Assembly: GCF_900104175.1 (NCBI RefSeq)
Contig: NZ_FNIX01000029.1
Coordinates: 1 to 54,215 of the forward strand
Length of the DNA stretch: 54,215 nt
Direction: 5' to 3'
DNA from: Lentzea jiangxiensis
GTDB taxonomy: Bacteria; Actinomycetota; Actinomycetes; Mycobacteriales; Pseudonocardiaceae
A program made the translations under genes and the position numbers. The notes below the pieces were generated by a model, which worked only from the letters and a program-made list of their open reading frames with translations, ran no database searches and had not been told where the DNA came from. This document shows positions 14,223 to 23,359 of the stretch, in pieces. Position 1 is the first letter of the stretch; every line of letters begins with the position of its first letter.

Positions 14223-17200
14223 ATGACCGGGCAACCCATGTCGCGGGAAGAGGTGCGGTTCGCCGTCGTGCTCAACGGCGGCGTGAGCCTGGCCGTCTGG
14301 ATGGGCGGCGTCGTGCTGGAGCTGGACCGCCTGACCAGGCCGGGATCGGTGTACCAGCCGTTGCTCGACCTGGTGGGCTGCACGGCCAGGGCGGACGTCA
14401 TCGCGGGCACGTCGGCCGGGGGCGTCAACGGGGCCGCGCTCGCGTTGTCGCAGGTCAACAAGAACGCCGACCTGAGCAGGCTGCGCGACCTGTGGGCCGA
14501 GCAGGGCCGGATGGAACAGCTGCTCAGGACACCGTTCCGCGGCCAGCCCGCGTCGCTGCTGCAGGGCGACGAGTTCTTCCTGCCCCGGCTGCAGGAGGCG
14601 CTGGCCCGCCTCACCACCGACTTCTCCCCGACCGGCGCCGACGAGCGCCCGATCGACCTGCGCATCACGACGACGCTGCTCGGCGGTGTCCCGGCGGTCA
14701 CCTACGACGACCTGGGCCAGCCGCTCACGCAGTCGGTGCACCAGGGCTCGTTCTCGTTCCGCCGCGACCCCTACACCTGGGTCAGCGAGGACACCAGGGA
14801 CGACTTCCGCGCCGACACCCTGCCCGGCCGCGTCCGGCAGCTCGCGCTCGCGGCCCGGTCCAGCGCGAGCTTCCCGTTCGCGTTCGAGCCGAGCTTCATC
14901 CCGGTCGGCGGGCAGGGCACGCCGGACCGCCCGGACATGGCGGACGTCGCGAGCTGGGCCGGTGAGGGCGACCGCAGCAGGTTCGCGGTCGACGGCGGCG
15001 TCCTGGTGAACACGCCGACCAGGGAGGCGCTGGAGGCCATCGACCGGATGCCCGCGGACGGACCGGTGCGCCGGGTCATGCTGCTGGTGTTCCCGCACGC
15101 CGAGCCGCTGGGCTCCGAGCCGGTCGCCGACACCGCGGACGAGGTGATGACGACGGTCAGCTCCGGCGGCAGGCTGCTCAGCGCGATGTCGAGCCAGGCA
15201 GGCCGGACCTACGTCGAGAAGATCGAGGAGCACAACCGGCGGGCCGCGAGCTCGCGCGGCGGCCGGATGGCGTTGCTGGAACGGCTGCACTCGGGCGGCG
15301 GTGACGTGGTCGACGAGGTGTACTCGCTGGCGGACAAGCTCTTCGGCCACTACGAGGACGTCGAGATCCGGCTCGCGGCGCGGCAGGTCACGGCGCAGCA
15401 GTTCGCGCTGCGGGGCGGGAACCCGGCGAACTGGTCGTTCGAACGGGCGCGGCGTGCGGCCGAGACCGCGCAGCGCAGGTGGAAGGAGCGGCACGGCGTG
15501 CTGCCGTACGTGCCGGGCGTGAAGCTGCCGGACACCGTGTGCCGCGAGGACGCGGGCTGGGAGTGGGGCGTCACGATGGCCGAGCGCCTCGGGGCGTCGG
15601 CGCTCGACCTGCTCAAGCGGCTCGTGTGGGTCGTGCCGCAGGAGCAGGCCGACGAGATCACCCAGGCCCGCCGGGGACTGCACCGGGTGCGGGCGGAGCT
15701 GCGCCGGCTGCGGGCCGAGCTGTTCGCGTGGGAGCCGTCCTCGTCGCTCGGCGAGGAGTACTGGACCGGCCGGCTCGCGAGCTACCAGGAGCACGTGGTC
15801 GACGGGCGCCTCGGGCGGGAGGTCAGGGCGCAGGTCGCCGAGGTCGGGCGGATCGTCGGGCAGGCCCGGCAGGTGGTGGCGGCGCTCGACGAGCACCGGC
15901 TGCGGCTCGGCGGGCTCGTCTGCTGGCACGCCCTGCTCGACGCCCCGCCGACGCCGCGGGAGGCCGGGCTGGACGACGGCGAGCGGTGGCTGAACCGCCT
16001 GCTGGCGCTGGAGGTCGCGGGCACGTGCCTGTCCGACGACGCCTCGACCGGGCTGGACACGCCGGTCGAGCTGGTGCAGGTGTCGCTGCAGACGCGCAAC
16101 GCGTTCGCGCAGCAGTCGATCACCGCCGACGACAAGGCGGGCGGGGCGTCGCTGTCGCGGTTCTCCGGGTTCCTCAAGCGCTCGTGGCGGGTCAACGACT
16201 GGATCTGGGGACGCCTGGACGGCGCGACGATGCTGTGCCGGGTGCTGTTCGACCCGCGGCGGCTGCGGCGGATGGACCAGCTGGGACGGCCCGCCGGTGA
16301 CGAGCGCACCTCGGCGCAGCGCGCGCGGGCCGTGGTCGACCAGGTCGTCGCCACCATGTTCGGGCCGGAGCTGCCGGTCCGGGTCGCGGCGTGCGCGGAG
16401 CTGGCGTGCGAGGAGCTGACCGGGATCTACGAGGCCGAGGGCGACCTGTCGCCGTCGTCGCTGAAGCTCGCGGAACTGGCCGCGTGGGGCCTGCACTGGC
16501 GGATCATCTGCGAGGAGCTCCCCCGGCTGCGCGCCGCGATCATCGCCGACCGGGGCGACGGCGCGGACAAGCGGTCACGGGGAGAGCTGTTCCTCGAAGA
16601 GCACGCGGACCTGTTGCGGCGGCTGGAATATCCGCACGAGCACACGGTCACCCTCGGCATGTCGGCGCTCAGCGCCTTCGACCGCGCCGGCATCGGCCGC
16701 GAGCCGCTCACCCAGGAGGCCGCGTCGGACCAGATGATCCGCACGGCCGCCACCGCCGCGGCCGTCGCGGTCACGGTCGCCGACTCCGAGCAGTCCGGGC
16801 TCGCCGCCGTGCGGCCCGTGACGCGGGTCCTGCGCGGAGCCGCCCTGCTGCCCTACTGGACGATCACCGGCCTGACGCGGGGCGGCAAGCTCGCGCAGTT
16901 CCTGGGGTTGCTGGGGCTCGCGGTCGGCGGCGCGCTGGTCGTGATGGCGCTGTTCGGGATGCTGCCGGCGTGGGCGGCGGGGCCGGGCGCGGCGATCGGC
17001 GCCGCGAGCCTGCTCGCCGCTTTCGGTTACGCGGCGCTGAGAAGCGGCACGATGCTGCACGGGCTGGTGTTGCTGTCCCCGGTGATCCCGCTGGCGGCGA
17101 TCGCGGTCGACAGGATGCCGGACGACCGCTCCGAGGTCACGACGGGCACGGTGACGGTGGCGGGGGTGGCGTTCGTCGTCGCGTCCCTGCTGGTGCTCGG

Positions 17201-17870
17201 CTCGTTGCCCGCCCCGGTCCGCACGCCGCTCGCGGTGCTCGCCGACTTCGAGCCGTTGCGGATCATCCGGCGGCGCTGGAAGCAGGCCGCCGTGGCGCTG
17301 GTGGCGGCCGGGGTGGCCTGGTCGGTGTGGCGGTTCGGGCTGTACGCGCAGCCGTGGCTGGTGGTCCCGGCTTCGGTCCTGTGTGGAGCGTTCGGGGTGT
17401 GGACGGCCCTCAGCGGCGGCAAGTCGCTGCAGCGGTGGCGCCGGGCGGAGGGCGTGTGGGGCACGGAACGCGCGGAGCCTCCCGCCGCCGCGACCGCGGG
17501 CTGGGCCGTCGTCTACGGCGTCGCCTACCTCGCGGTCGCCGACGTGCTGCTGGTCGCCGGGCCGCGCGGGTGGGGCTGGCAGGCGGTGATCGGCACGGCG
17601 CTGGTGTTCGGCCTGACGCTGCTGCTGATCACGTCCTGGTACGTGCCGCGCGCCGAACGGCGCCGCATCCGCCGCCAGCTCGTCGACGAGGCGATCCCGG
17701 CGATCTACCCGCGTGGCTGCGACGTGGCGGCGACGCTGCGCGAACGGCTGGAGGGCCACGCCTCGCTGTACCGGTTCCTGGTGGACGGCGAGGGCGAGCA
17801 CCCGGCCGAGCTGGCGCTGTCGCGCACCGGGCTAGGCGTGGCGCGGCGGATCGAGGAGAAGCTCCGCTAG
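14223..17870 (+). CDS. large patatin-like protein with C-terminal membrane region (DUF3376 type)
   Basis: 1215 residues. The N-terminal patatin domain (about 10-300) has the oxyanion motif NGGVSLAVWMGG, the nucleophile in GTSAGG (Ser64) and the partner Asp in VDGGVL (near 257), so a working Ser-Asp lipid acyl hydrolase is likely. The middle (300-880) is soluble and helical, matching the actinobacterial DUF3376 arrangement. The C-terminus (about 890-1160) has several hydrophobic segments. The lipid substrate is unknown. GTG-GTG-CGAC before ATG 14223 provides a weak purine-rich site (GAGGGGGTGGTG). Confidence 0.82.
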   Translation: MTGQPMSREEVRFAVVLNGGVSLAVWMGGVVLELDRLTRPGSVYQPLLDLVGCTARADVIAGTSAGGVNGAALALSQVNKNADLSRLRDLWAEQGRMEQLLRTPFRGQPASLLQGDEFFLPRLQEALARLTTDFSPTGADERPIDLRITTTLLGGVPAVTYDDLGQPLTQSVHQGSFSFRRDPYTWVSEDTRDDFRADTLPGRVRQLALAARSSASFPFAFEPSFIPVGGQGTPDRPDMADVASWAGEGDRSRFAVDGGVLVNTPTREALEAIDRMPADGPVRRVMLLVFPHAEPLGSEPVADTADEVMTTVSSGGRLLSAMSSQAGRTYVEKIEEHNRRAASSRGGRMALLERLHSGGGDVVDEVYSLADKLFGHYEDVEIRLAARQVTAQQFALRGGNPANWSFERARRAAETAQRRWKERHGVLPYVPGVKLPDTVCREDAGWEWGVTMAERLGASALDLLKRLVWVVPQEQADEITQARRGLHRVRAELRRLRAELFAWEPSSSLGEEYWTGRLASYQEHVVDGRLGREVRAQVAEVGRIVGQARQVVAALDEHRLRLGGLVCWHALLDAPPTPREAGLDDGERWLNRLLALEVAGTCLSDDASTGLDTPVELVQVSLQTRNAFAQQSITADDKAGGASLSRFSGFLKRSWRVNDWIWGRLDGATMLCRVLFDPRRLRRMDQLGRPAGDERTSAQRARAVVDQVVATMFGPELPVRVAACAELACEELTGIYEAEGDLSPSSLKLAELAAWGLHWRIICEELPRLRAAIIADRGDGADKRSRGELFLEEHADLLRRLEYPHEHTVTLGMSALSAFDRAGIGREPLTQEAASDQMIRTAATAAAVAVTVADSEQSGLAAVRPVTRVLRGAALLPYWTITGLTRGGKLAQFLGLLGLAVGGALVVMALFGMLPAWAAGPGAAIGAASLLAAFGYAALRSGTMLHGLVLLSPVIPLAAIAVDRMPDDRSEVTTGTVTVAGVAFVVASLLVLGSLPAPVRTPLAVLADFEPLRIIRRRWKQAAVALVAAGVAWSVWRFGLYAQPWLVVPASVLCGAFGVWTALSGGKSLQRWRRAEGVWGTERAEPPAAATAGWAVVYGVAYLAVADVLLVAGPRGWGWQAVIGTALVFGLTLLLITSWYVPRAERRRIRRQLVDEAIPAIYPRGCDVAATLRERLEGHASLYRFLVDGEGEHPAELALSRTGLGVARRIEEKLR

Positions 17871-17944
17871 TCGCTCCACAAAGGACCGAAAGCCGGTACG
17901 GCGACTCGCGCGAGGAGCGTCCGGGAAAGCGGCACCCGCGCAGT

Positions 17945-17966
17945 GGCCGGGAGCTGAGGCCCGGCC
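17945..17966. terminator. hairpin between convergent patatin and glycosyltransferase genes
   Basis: GGCCGGG and CCCGGCC pair around an eight-base loop. There is no T-run. It probably acts in both directions between 14223-17870 (+) and 18002-19987 (-). Confidence 0.5.
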
Positions 17967-18001
17967 GCCACGCGCGACCAGGCCGTTCCCGTGCGCAACC
18001 G

Positions 18002-19987
18002 TCAGGCCGCCAGTGCGATGACGGGTGCGGTGCGTCCCATCGCTCGTGCGTAGAGGCCCTCGAAGCGTTCCAGCGTCGTGGCCAGCGCGTGGTGGGAGAT
18101 GATCTCGCTGCTGGCGGCCCCCATGCGGGCCCGCATGGGGGCGTCGTGGACGAGGGTGTGCAGGCGTTGGGCGAGTTGGTTGACGTCGCCGGGCTCGAAC
18201 AGCCAGCCGTTGCGGCCGGGGTGCACCAGGTGTGGCAGGGCCATGGCGTTCGCGGCGATGACCGGTTTGCCCGCGGCCATCGCCTCCATGGTGGCGAGGC
18301 TCTGCAGCTCGGCGACACCGGGCATGACGAACAGGTCGGCGCGGGCGTAGGCGTCGAGCAGTTCGTCTTCGGAGACGAAGCCGTGGAAGCGCACGCGGTC
18401 GGCGATCTGCAGGTCGCGGGCCAGCAGCTCCCACTCGGCCCTGCAGGTGCCGTCGCCGACGATCTCGCCGGACGCGCCCGGCACGCGGGCCAGGGCGCGC
18501 AGGAACTCGCCGACGCGCTTCTCCTCGTCGAGCCGGCCGACGAACAGGGCGGTCGGGCGGTCGTTGCGGGTGACCGAGCGCCGGTAGCGGGCGATGTCGA
18601 TGCCGCACGACACGGGGATCGCGCGTTCGGGGAAGCCGCTTTCGTGCAGCAGCTGCACGGCGCGCGGTGTCGGGGCGGTGACGACGTCGGCGCGGCCGAA
18701 CACGCGGGCCAGGTCGCGGTAGGCCCACTTGCGGGACAGGCCCTGCAGGAACGCCGGCACGTGCGCGTGGCTGAACAGGTTCTCCGGCATGAAGTGGTTG
18801 GTCGCGAGGGTCGGTATGCCTTGGGCGACGGCGGAGTTGAGGACGAACCGGCCCACCACGAAGTGCGCCTGCACGTGCACGACGTCCGGCTTGAGCGCCT
18901 TGACCAGTTCGTCGGCCTCCTTCGACGCCTGCCAGGGCAGGCAGAAGCGGAAGTCCGGGTAGAACGGCAGCCGGTGCGACCGCAGCCGGTGCACCGTCAC
19001 GCCGGGGATGTCGGTGGCCTTCGGCGAGTCCGGGGCGATGACGTGCACGTCGTGGCCGTTGCCGGCGAGACCGACCGCCAGGCGCTGCGCGAAGCGCGCG
19101 GCACCGTTGACGTCCGGCGGGAACGTGTCGGCGGCGATGACGACGCGCAGGGCGCTGGAGGTGTTCACGGGAAGCTCCGTTCGGATGTTTTCACGAGGTT
19201 GACGAGCAAGTGCGAACACGCCGAAAACAGCGGCGAGAGCGCAGGCGAACAGCGCGGCACCGGTCATGACGGACAGGTGCGCGGCCTCGCCGAGCAGGAA
19301 GGCGCCGATGCCCACCGCGATCAGCGGGTCCACCACGGTCAGGCAGGCGACGGCGAGATGAGGGGGTCCGCCCGCGTAGGCGAGCTGGACCATCCAGCCG
19401 CCGACGGCGAGCGAGAGGGCGATGCCGAGCACCGACGCGAGGTGCGAGAGCCCGAAACCGCCTTGCTGCACCGACTGCGAGACGGCGCGCATCAGGACGG
19501 ACACGTACCCGTACGCGACGCCACCGGCTGATGCGAATGCCACAGCGCGGATGCGTGCGTTGGATGTCAGGGCAGCCACGAGGCCAGGCACCGCGATCGC
19601 GCCGAGAGTGACGAGCCCGGCCGTGAGTTCGGCGTCCGGCGCCACCCTCGTGGCGGTCGCACTGCCGGAGGCCAGCAACACGAACGCACCCACGCCCACG
19701 GTCGTGAGCAGGATCGCGGGCATCTCGCGGAAACGGCGGTCCAGCAACGCGGTCAGGCCGATCGCGACGACACCGATCGGCTGCACGACGGTCAGCGGAG
19801 CCATGCCCAGCGCGGCGGCGTGCACCCCGGCACCGGCGACCAGCAGCGCGAGGCCGCCCAGCCAGCGGGGCTGGCGCAGGACACCGGCGCGCGCACCGGT
19901 CGAGGCGACCACGTCGTGCTGCAGGCGTGCCGCGAAGGCGAAGCAGACGGCGCCGAGCACGGCGAGCGTGATGGCGAGCAGTGTCAT
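18002..19987 (-). CDS. fusion of a DMT-type permease and a GT4 glycosyltransferase
   Basis: 661 residues in one uninterrupted frame. Residues 1-273 are an EamA/DMT-like permease with nine or ten hydrophobic segments. Residues 274-661 form a GT-B glycosyltransferase of family 4: DTFPPDVNGAARFAQRLA near its start, FVGRLDEEKRV in the linker, and an acidic EX7E element in ELQSLATMEA. An in-frame GTG at 19168 with GGAG upstream could also start the GT part alone, so two products are possible. The ATG at 19987 overlaps the DUF998 stop (ATGA). The enzyme part resembles phosphatidylinositol or glycolipid mannosyltransferases; the acceptor is unknown. Confidence 0.75.
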   Translation of the reverse strand: MTLLAITLAVLGAVCFAFAARLQHDVVASTGARAGVLRQPRWLGGLALLVAGAGVHAAALGMAPLTVVQPIGVVAIGLTALLDRRFREMPAILLTTVGVGAFVLLASGSATATRVAPDAELTAGLVTLGAIAVPGLVAALTSNARIRAVAFASAGGVAYGYVSVLMRAVSQSVQQGGFGLSHLASVLGIALSLAVGGWMVQLAYAGGPPHLAVACLTVVDPLIAVGIGAFLLGEAAHLSVMTGAALFACALAAVFGVFALARQPRENIRTELPVNTSSALRVVIAADTFPPDVNGAARFAQRLAVGLAGNGHDVHVIAPDSPKATDIPGVTVHRLRSHRLPFYPDFRFCLPWQASKEADELVKALKPDVVHVQAHFVVGRFVLNSAVAQGIPTLATNHFMPENLFSHAHVPAFLQGLSRKWAYRDLARVFGRADVVTAPTPRAVQLLHESGFPERAIPVSCGIDIARYRRSVTRNDRPTALFVGRLDEEKRVGEFLRALARVPGASGEIVGDGTCRAEWELLARDLQIADRVRFHGFVSEDELLDAYARADLFVMPGVAELQSLATMEAMAAGKPVIAANAMALPHLVHPGRNGWLFEPGDVNQLAQRLHTLVHDAPMRARMGAASSEIISHHALATTLERFEGLYARAMGRTAPVIALAA

Positions 19988-20559
19988 GGCGTGCGCCTCA
20001 CCTGTAGTGCCGCGATGGCGAAAAGGAGTGCGTAAAGGGATGCGAACAAAACGCGTTCGGTCAGCCCGCGCGCCTCGAAACCGGCGAACGAAACGTGGCT
20101 GACCAGAAATGCCGCGCTGGAGATGCTCGCCGTTGTTGCGATACCGATCAGGGCCGGAAATTGCCGGGCGATGAGCACGCCCGCGGCGGGCAGCGCCACG
20201 AACATCACCGCCCCGGCGTAGCGGTGGACGTAGCCCGACGTCGACGTCGGCGCCCCCGCCGGGTCCGTCGGGAAGATCGTCGCCACCGCCAGCCCCGCCG
20301 ACCAGATGCCGATCAACCACTGCGCTGACCTGCCCACACCCCGCAGGTTGACGGCGAGCAGCGCCGACACGGCCGCGAGACCGAGAGACGTCGCCGCGAG
20401 CCACCCCGTGCCGTTGTCGACGAAGACGTAGTCGCTGATCACGTCCGTGACCGGGTTGAGCTGACCCGCCGACACGACGTGCAGGTAGAAAATCGGGACC
20501 AGTGACAACACCAGTCCCCCGACCGCCAGGCCCCGCCTTTTCGCCCCCACCTCGACCAC
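19984..20559 (-). CDS. DUF998 family membrane protein
   Basis: 191 residues with six predicted membrane helices, matching the DUF998 family; LNPVTDVISDYV and TDPAGAPTSTSGYVHRYAG are typical loops. No biochemical function is established. It is translationally coupled (four-base overlap) to the permease-glycosyltransferase fusion, so it probably serves the same lipid or sugar export process; that is inference. Confidence 0.75.
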   Translation of the reverse strand: MVEVGAKRRGLAVGGLVLSLVPIFYLHVVSAGQLNPVTDVISDYVFVDNGTGWLAATSLGLAAVSALLAVNLRGVGRSAQWLIGIWSAGLAVATIFPTDPAGAPTSTSGYVHRYAGAVMFVALPAAGVLIARQFPALIGIATTASISSAAFLVSHVSFAGFEARGLTERVLFASLYALLFAIAALQVRRTP

Positions 20560-20722
20560 GAGAAAATTCTCTGGTGAACGCGGTGATCAACCAATGGGGA
20601 ACTCCCCCGACGCGACCCTGAGGTGTCCCTGAGGTACCGGGGTAGGGCCAGCCCCACCTTTTTCCGCCGTACTCCGGGAATGAGGGCCGTAACCCGGTCG
20701 AGTGCGGATTGCCCGGACCGCC

Positions 20723-20728
20723 TAGGCT
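20723..20728 (+). promoter_or_regulatory. -10 element of a leaderless ABC transporter transcript
   Basis: TAGGCT ends eight bases before the GTG at 20737, so transcription should begin at or next to the start codon. No clear -35 is seen. No ribosome site precedes the gene. Confidence 0.45.
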
Positions 20729-20736
20729 GCGTGGTC

Positions 20737-21666
20737 GTGAGCCCGAATCCCCAGCCTGCGGTGGAAGTGTCGGGGCTGGTCAAGAGGTACGGCTCGAAGA
20801 CCGCCGTCGACGGCCTCGACCTCGTCCAGCAGCCCGGCACCGTTCTCGCGCTGCTCGGACCCAACGGCGCGGGCAAGACGACGACCGTCGAGATCTGCGA
20901 GGGCTTCCGGCGAGCCGACGACGGCTCGGTGCGCGTGCTCGGTCTCGCCGCGGGCTCCGAGGAGCTGCGGCCGCGGATCGGCGTCATGCCGCAGGGCGGT
21001 GGCGGCTATCCCGGCATCCGCGCCGAGGAGATGCTGAACCTCGTGGCCGCGTGCGCGAAGAACCCCCTCGACCCGAAGTGGCTCATCGAGGTCCTCGGGC
21101 TCGGCGGTGCGGCGCGCACCCCGTACAAGAGGCTCTCCGGCGGGCAGCAGCAACGGCTTTCCCTGGCGTGCGCGCTGATCGGCCGTCCCGAGCTCGTGTT
21201 CCTCGACGAACCGACCGCGGGCATGGACCCGCAGGCGCGCCGGCTGGTGTGGGACCTGGTGTGCGCCCTCAAGGACGACGGCGTGGCCGTGCTGCTCACG
21301 ACGCACCTCATGGACGAGGCCGAGGCGCTCGCCGACGACGTCGTGATCATCGACCAGGGCCGCGTGGTCGCGCAGGGCACGCCCGCCGAGCTGACCGCCA
21401 ACCGGCCGGACGACCAGCAGCTGCGGTTCCGCGCGCGGCCGGGTCTCGACACGTCGTTGCTGTCCGCCGCACTGCCCGAGGGGCTGAAGGTGCGCGAGGC
21501 GACGAGGGGCGCGTACGTCGTGGAGGGTCACATCGACCCGCAGGTCGTCTCGACCGTCACGTCGTGGTGCGCGCAGCAGGGCGTGCTGGCCGAGGAGCTG
21601 ACGGTCGCCAAGCGCAGCCTCGAAGACGTTTTCCTGGAGCTGACCGGCAGGGAGCTGCGTTCGTGA
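20737..21666 (+). CDS. ABC transporter ATP-binding subunit (drug/lipid exporter type)
   Basis: 309 residues. Walker A GPNGAGKTT (41-49), signature LSGGQQQRLS, Walker B LVFLDEPTAGMD and the switch histidine in LLTTHLMDEAE are all present. The C-terminal extension after residue 225 is typical of the DrrA/NatA exporters. It is coupled by GTGA to a permease. Position and partner match Rv1457c-Rv1458c, the pair next to mptB in mycobacteria, whose substrate is not established. GTG 20731 is an alternative start two codons upstream. Confidence 0.88.
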   Translation: MSPNPQPAVEVSGLVKRYGSKTAVDGLDLVQQPGTVLALLGPNGAGKTTTVEICEGFRRADDGSVRVLGLAAGSEELRPRIGVMPQGGGGYPGIRAEEMLNLVAACAKNPLDPKWLIEVLGLGGAARTPYKRLSGGQQQRLSLACALIGRPELVFLDEPTAGMDPQARRLVWDLVCALKDDGVAVLLTTHLMDEAEALADDVVIIDQGRVVAQGTPAELTANRPDDQQLRFRARPGLDTSLLSAALPEGLKVREATRGAYVVEGHIDPQVVSTVTSWCAQQGVLAEELTVAKRSLEDVFLELTGRELRS

Positions 21667-22421
21667 CCACCTTCGCTCCCGGCACCTTCAAGCCCGCGCC
21701 CGGCCGCGGCTCGCTGCCGAAGATGCTGTTCGTGCACGCCCGCACCGAGGCGATGCTGACGTTGCGCAACGGCGAGCAGGTCCTGCTGACCGTGCTCATC
21801 CCGCTGGCGCTGCTGGTGGCCCTGTCGGTGATGTCGGTGATCCCGATGCCCGAGCCCCGCGTGGGTTCGGCGACGGCGCGGATCTTCGCGCTGGCGATCA
21901 TCTCGTCGGCGTTCACCGGGCAGGCCATCGCACTCGGGTTCGACCGGCGCTACGGCGTGCTGAAGCGGCTCTCGGCCTCCGCGCTGCCCCGGTGGCTGCT
22001 GGTCGCCGGAAGGGTCTGCGGCGCCCTGGTCGTCGTGGCGCTCCAGATCACCCTGTTGGCGGTGACGGCGCTGGTCCTGGGCTGGCGCTTCCCGCTCTCG
22101 GGCCTGCCGTGGGTCGTGCTGCTGATCATCTTGGGCACGCTGACGTTCGGTGCGCTGGGCGTGCTGCTCGGCGGCTCGCTGCGGGCCGAGATCGTGCTCG
22201 CGCTGGCGAACATCATCTGGTTCGCGCTGCTGATGGCCGGCGGTGTGGCGCTGTCGGCGCCCGTCGGGTTCATCCACCTGCTGCCGTCGGCCGCGCTCGC
22301 CGAGGCCCTGGAGACTTCTGTGGTGCACGGCACGGCACCCGGTGCGGGCCCCGTCGCGGTGCTCGTGGCCTGGGGCGTTGTCGCCGGGGCACTGGCAACC
22401 CGGACGACTCGCCTGACCTGA
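21663..22421 (+). CDS. ABC-2 type transporter permease
   Basis: 252 residues with about six membrane helices, the DrrB-like permease for the ATPase encoded immediately upstream (GTGA overlap at 21663-21666). The conserved AIALGFDRRYGVLKRLSASALPR coupling segment is followed by three closely spaced helices. It probably exports a lipid, pigment or haem-related compound; the location directly before ctaA is conserved across actinobacteria but does not prove a haem role. Confidence 0.86.
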   Translation: MTTFAPGTFKPAPGRGSLPKMLFVHARTEAMLTLRNGEQVLLTVLIPLALLVALSVMSVIPMPEPRVGSATARIFALAIISSAFTGQAIALGFDRRYGVLKRLSASALPRWLLVAGRVCGALVVVALQITLLAVTALVLGWRFPLSGLPWVVLLIILGTLTFGALGVLLGGSLRAEIVLALANIIWFALLMAGGVALSAPVGFIHLLPSAALAEALETSVVHGTAPGAGPVAVLVAWGVVAGALATRTTRLT

Positions 22422-22441
22422 GCACGCCTACCATCAGTGGC

Positions 22442-23359
22442 GTGTCGAAGCTGACCGCCTTCCTCGTGTCCTGGCAGCGCGCGTTCGCGATTGCCGTCGT
22501 CATCGCGCAGGCCGGAATCGCGGTCACCGGGTCGATCGTCCGCGTGACCGGCTCGGGCCTCGGCTGCCCGACCTGGCCGCAGTGCTTCGAGGGCAGCGTC
22601 ACCCCGGTCGACCACCCCGAGGTCGCGACCCTGCACCAGTGGGTCGAGTTCGGCAACCGGACGCTGACGGGCGTCGTCGGCGTCATCGCGGGCCTGTGCG
22701 TGCTGGCCGCGTGGTTCCACCTCCCGCGCCGCCGCCGGGTGCTGGTGCTCTCGCTCGTGCAGCTCGTCGGCGTTGTCGTGCAGGCCGTCGTCGGCGGCAT
22801 CACGGTGCTCACGGGCCTCGCCTGGTACACCGTGTCGATCCACTTCATGATCTCGATGGCGCTCGTGTGGATGGCCGTGCTGCTGGTGAGCTCGCTGTCC
22901 GAGGGCGACGGGCCGGCGCGGCTCAAGGTGCCGGCACCGTTGATGAGGCTTCAGGTCGTCATGGCGGTCGTGCTGGGCGCGCTGCTGGTGGCGGGCACGT
23001 GGGTGACGGCCGCCGGCCCGCACGCCGGTGACGCCTCCACGCCGCGGCTGGGCGGCGACGTCGCAACGCTCGCGCAGATCCACGCGGACCTGCTGTTCCT
23101 GTTCCTGGGCCTGCTGATCGCGGTCGGGTTCTTCACCCGCACCCGCGCGTACTGGACGCTGGTCGGCGTCGTGCTCGCCCAGGGCGCGCTGGGAATGGTC
23201 CAGTACTGGACCGGGGTGCCCGAGGTGCTCGTGTCGCTGCACGTGCTCGGCGCCGGTGCCGTCGTCATCGCCACGGCCGCGCTGTGGACGTCGTCGCGCG
23301 AGCGCACGCACCAGGTCGAGCTGCCCGCCCCCGGCGATCAGGCGCTCAGCAACGCCTGA
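22442..23359 (+). CDS. ctaA: haem A synthase CtaA
   Basis: 305 residues, eight membrane helices in two four-helix halves. It oxidises the methyl group of haem O to give haem A for cytochrome aa3 oxidase. The loop cysteines GLGCPTWPQC and the haem-ligating histidines (HQWVEFGNR in the first half, QIHADLLF and LHVLGAG in the second) are visible. The GTG at 22442 follows a TACCAT -10 (22429-22434) by seven bases, so the mRNA is probably leaderless. Its partner ctaB lies at 42175-43098. Equals Rv1456c. Confidence 0.92.
   Translation: MSKLTAFLVSWQRAFAIAVVIAQAGIAVTGSIVRVTGSGLGCPTWPQCFEGSVTPVDHPEVATLHQWVEFGNRTLTGVVGVIAGLCVLAAWFHLPRRRRVLVLSLVQLVGVVVQAVVGGITVLTGLAWYTVSIHFMISMALVWMAVLLVSSLSEGDGPARLKVPAPLMRLQVVMAVVLGALLVAGTWVTAAGPHAGDASTPRLGGDVATLAQIHADLLFLFLGLLIAVGFFTRTRAYWTLVGVVLAQGALGMVQYWTGVPEVLVSLHVLGAGAVVIATAALWTSSRERTHQVELPAPGDQALSNA

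Noticed and set aside
12570..16496. 1308-codon open frame on the minus strand
   Set aside because: It runs antisense across mptB and the patatin gene, both with clear domains; its composition (Arg, Pro, His, Gln) is that of a shadow frame.
17880..18001. Structured GC-rich stretch that first looked like a riboswitch
   Set aside because: It lies between two convergent stop codons with no downstream gene in either direction; only a terminator-like hairpin is supported.
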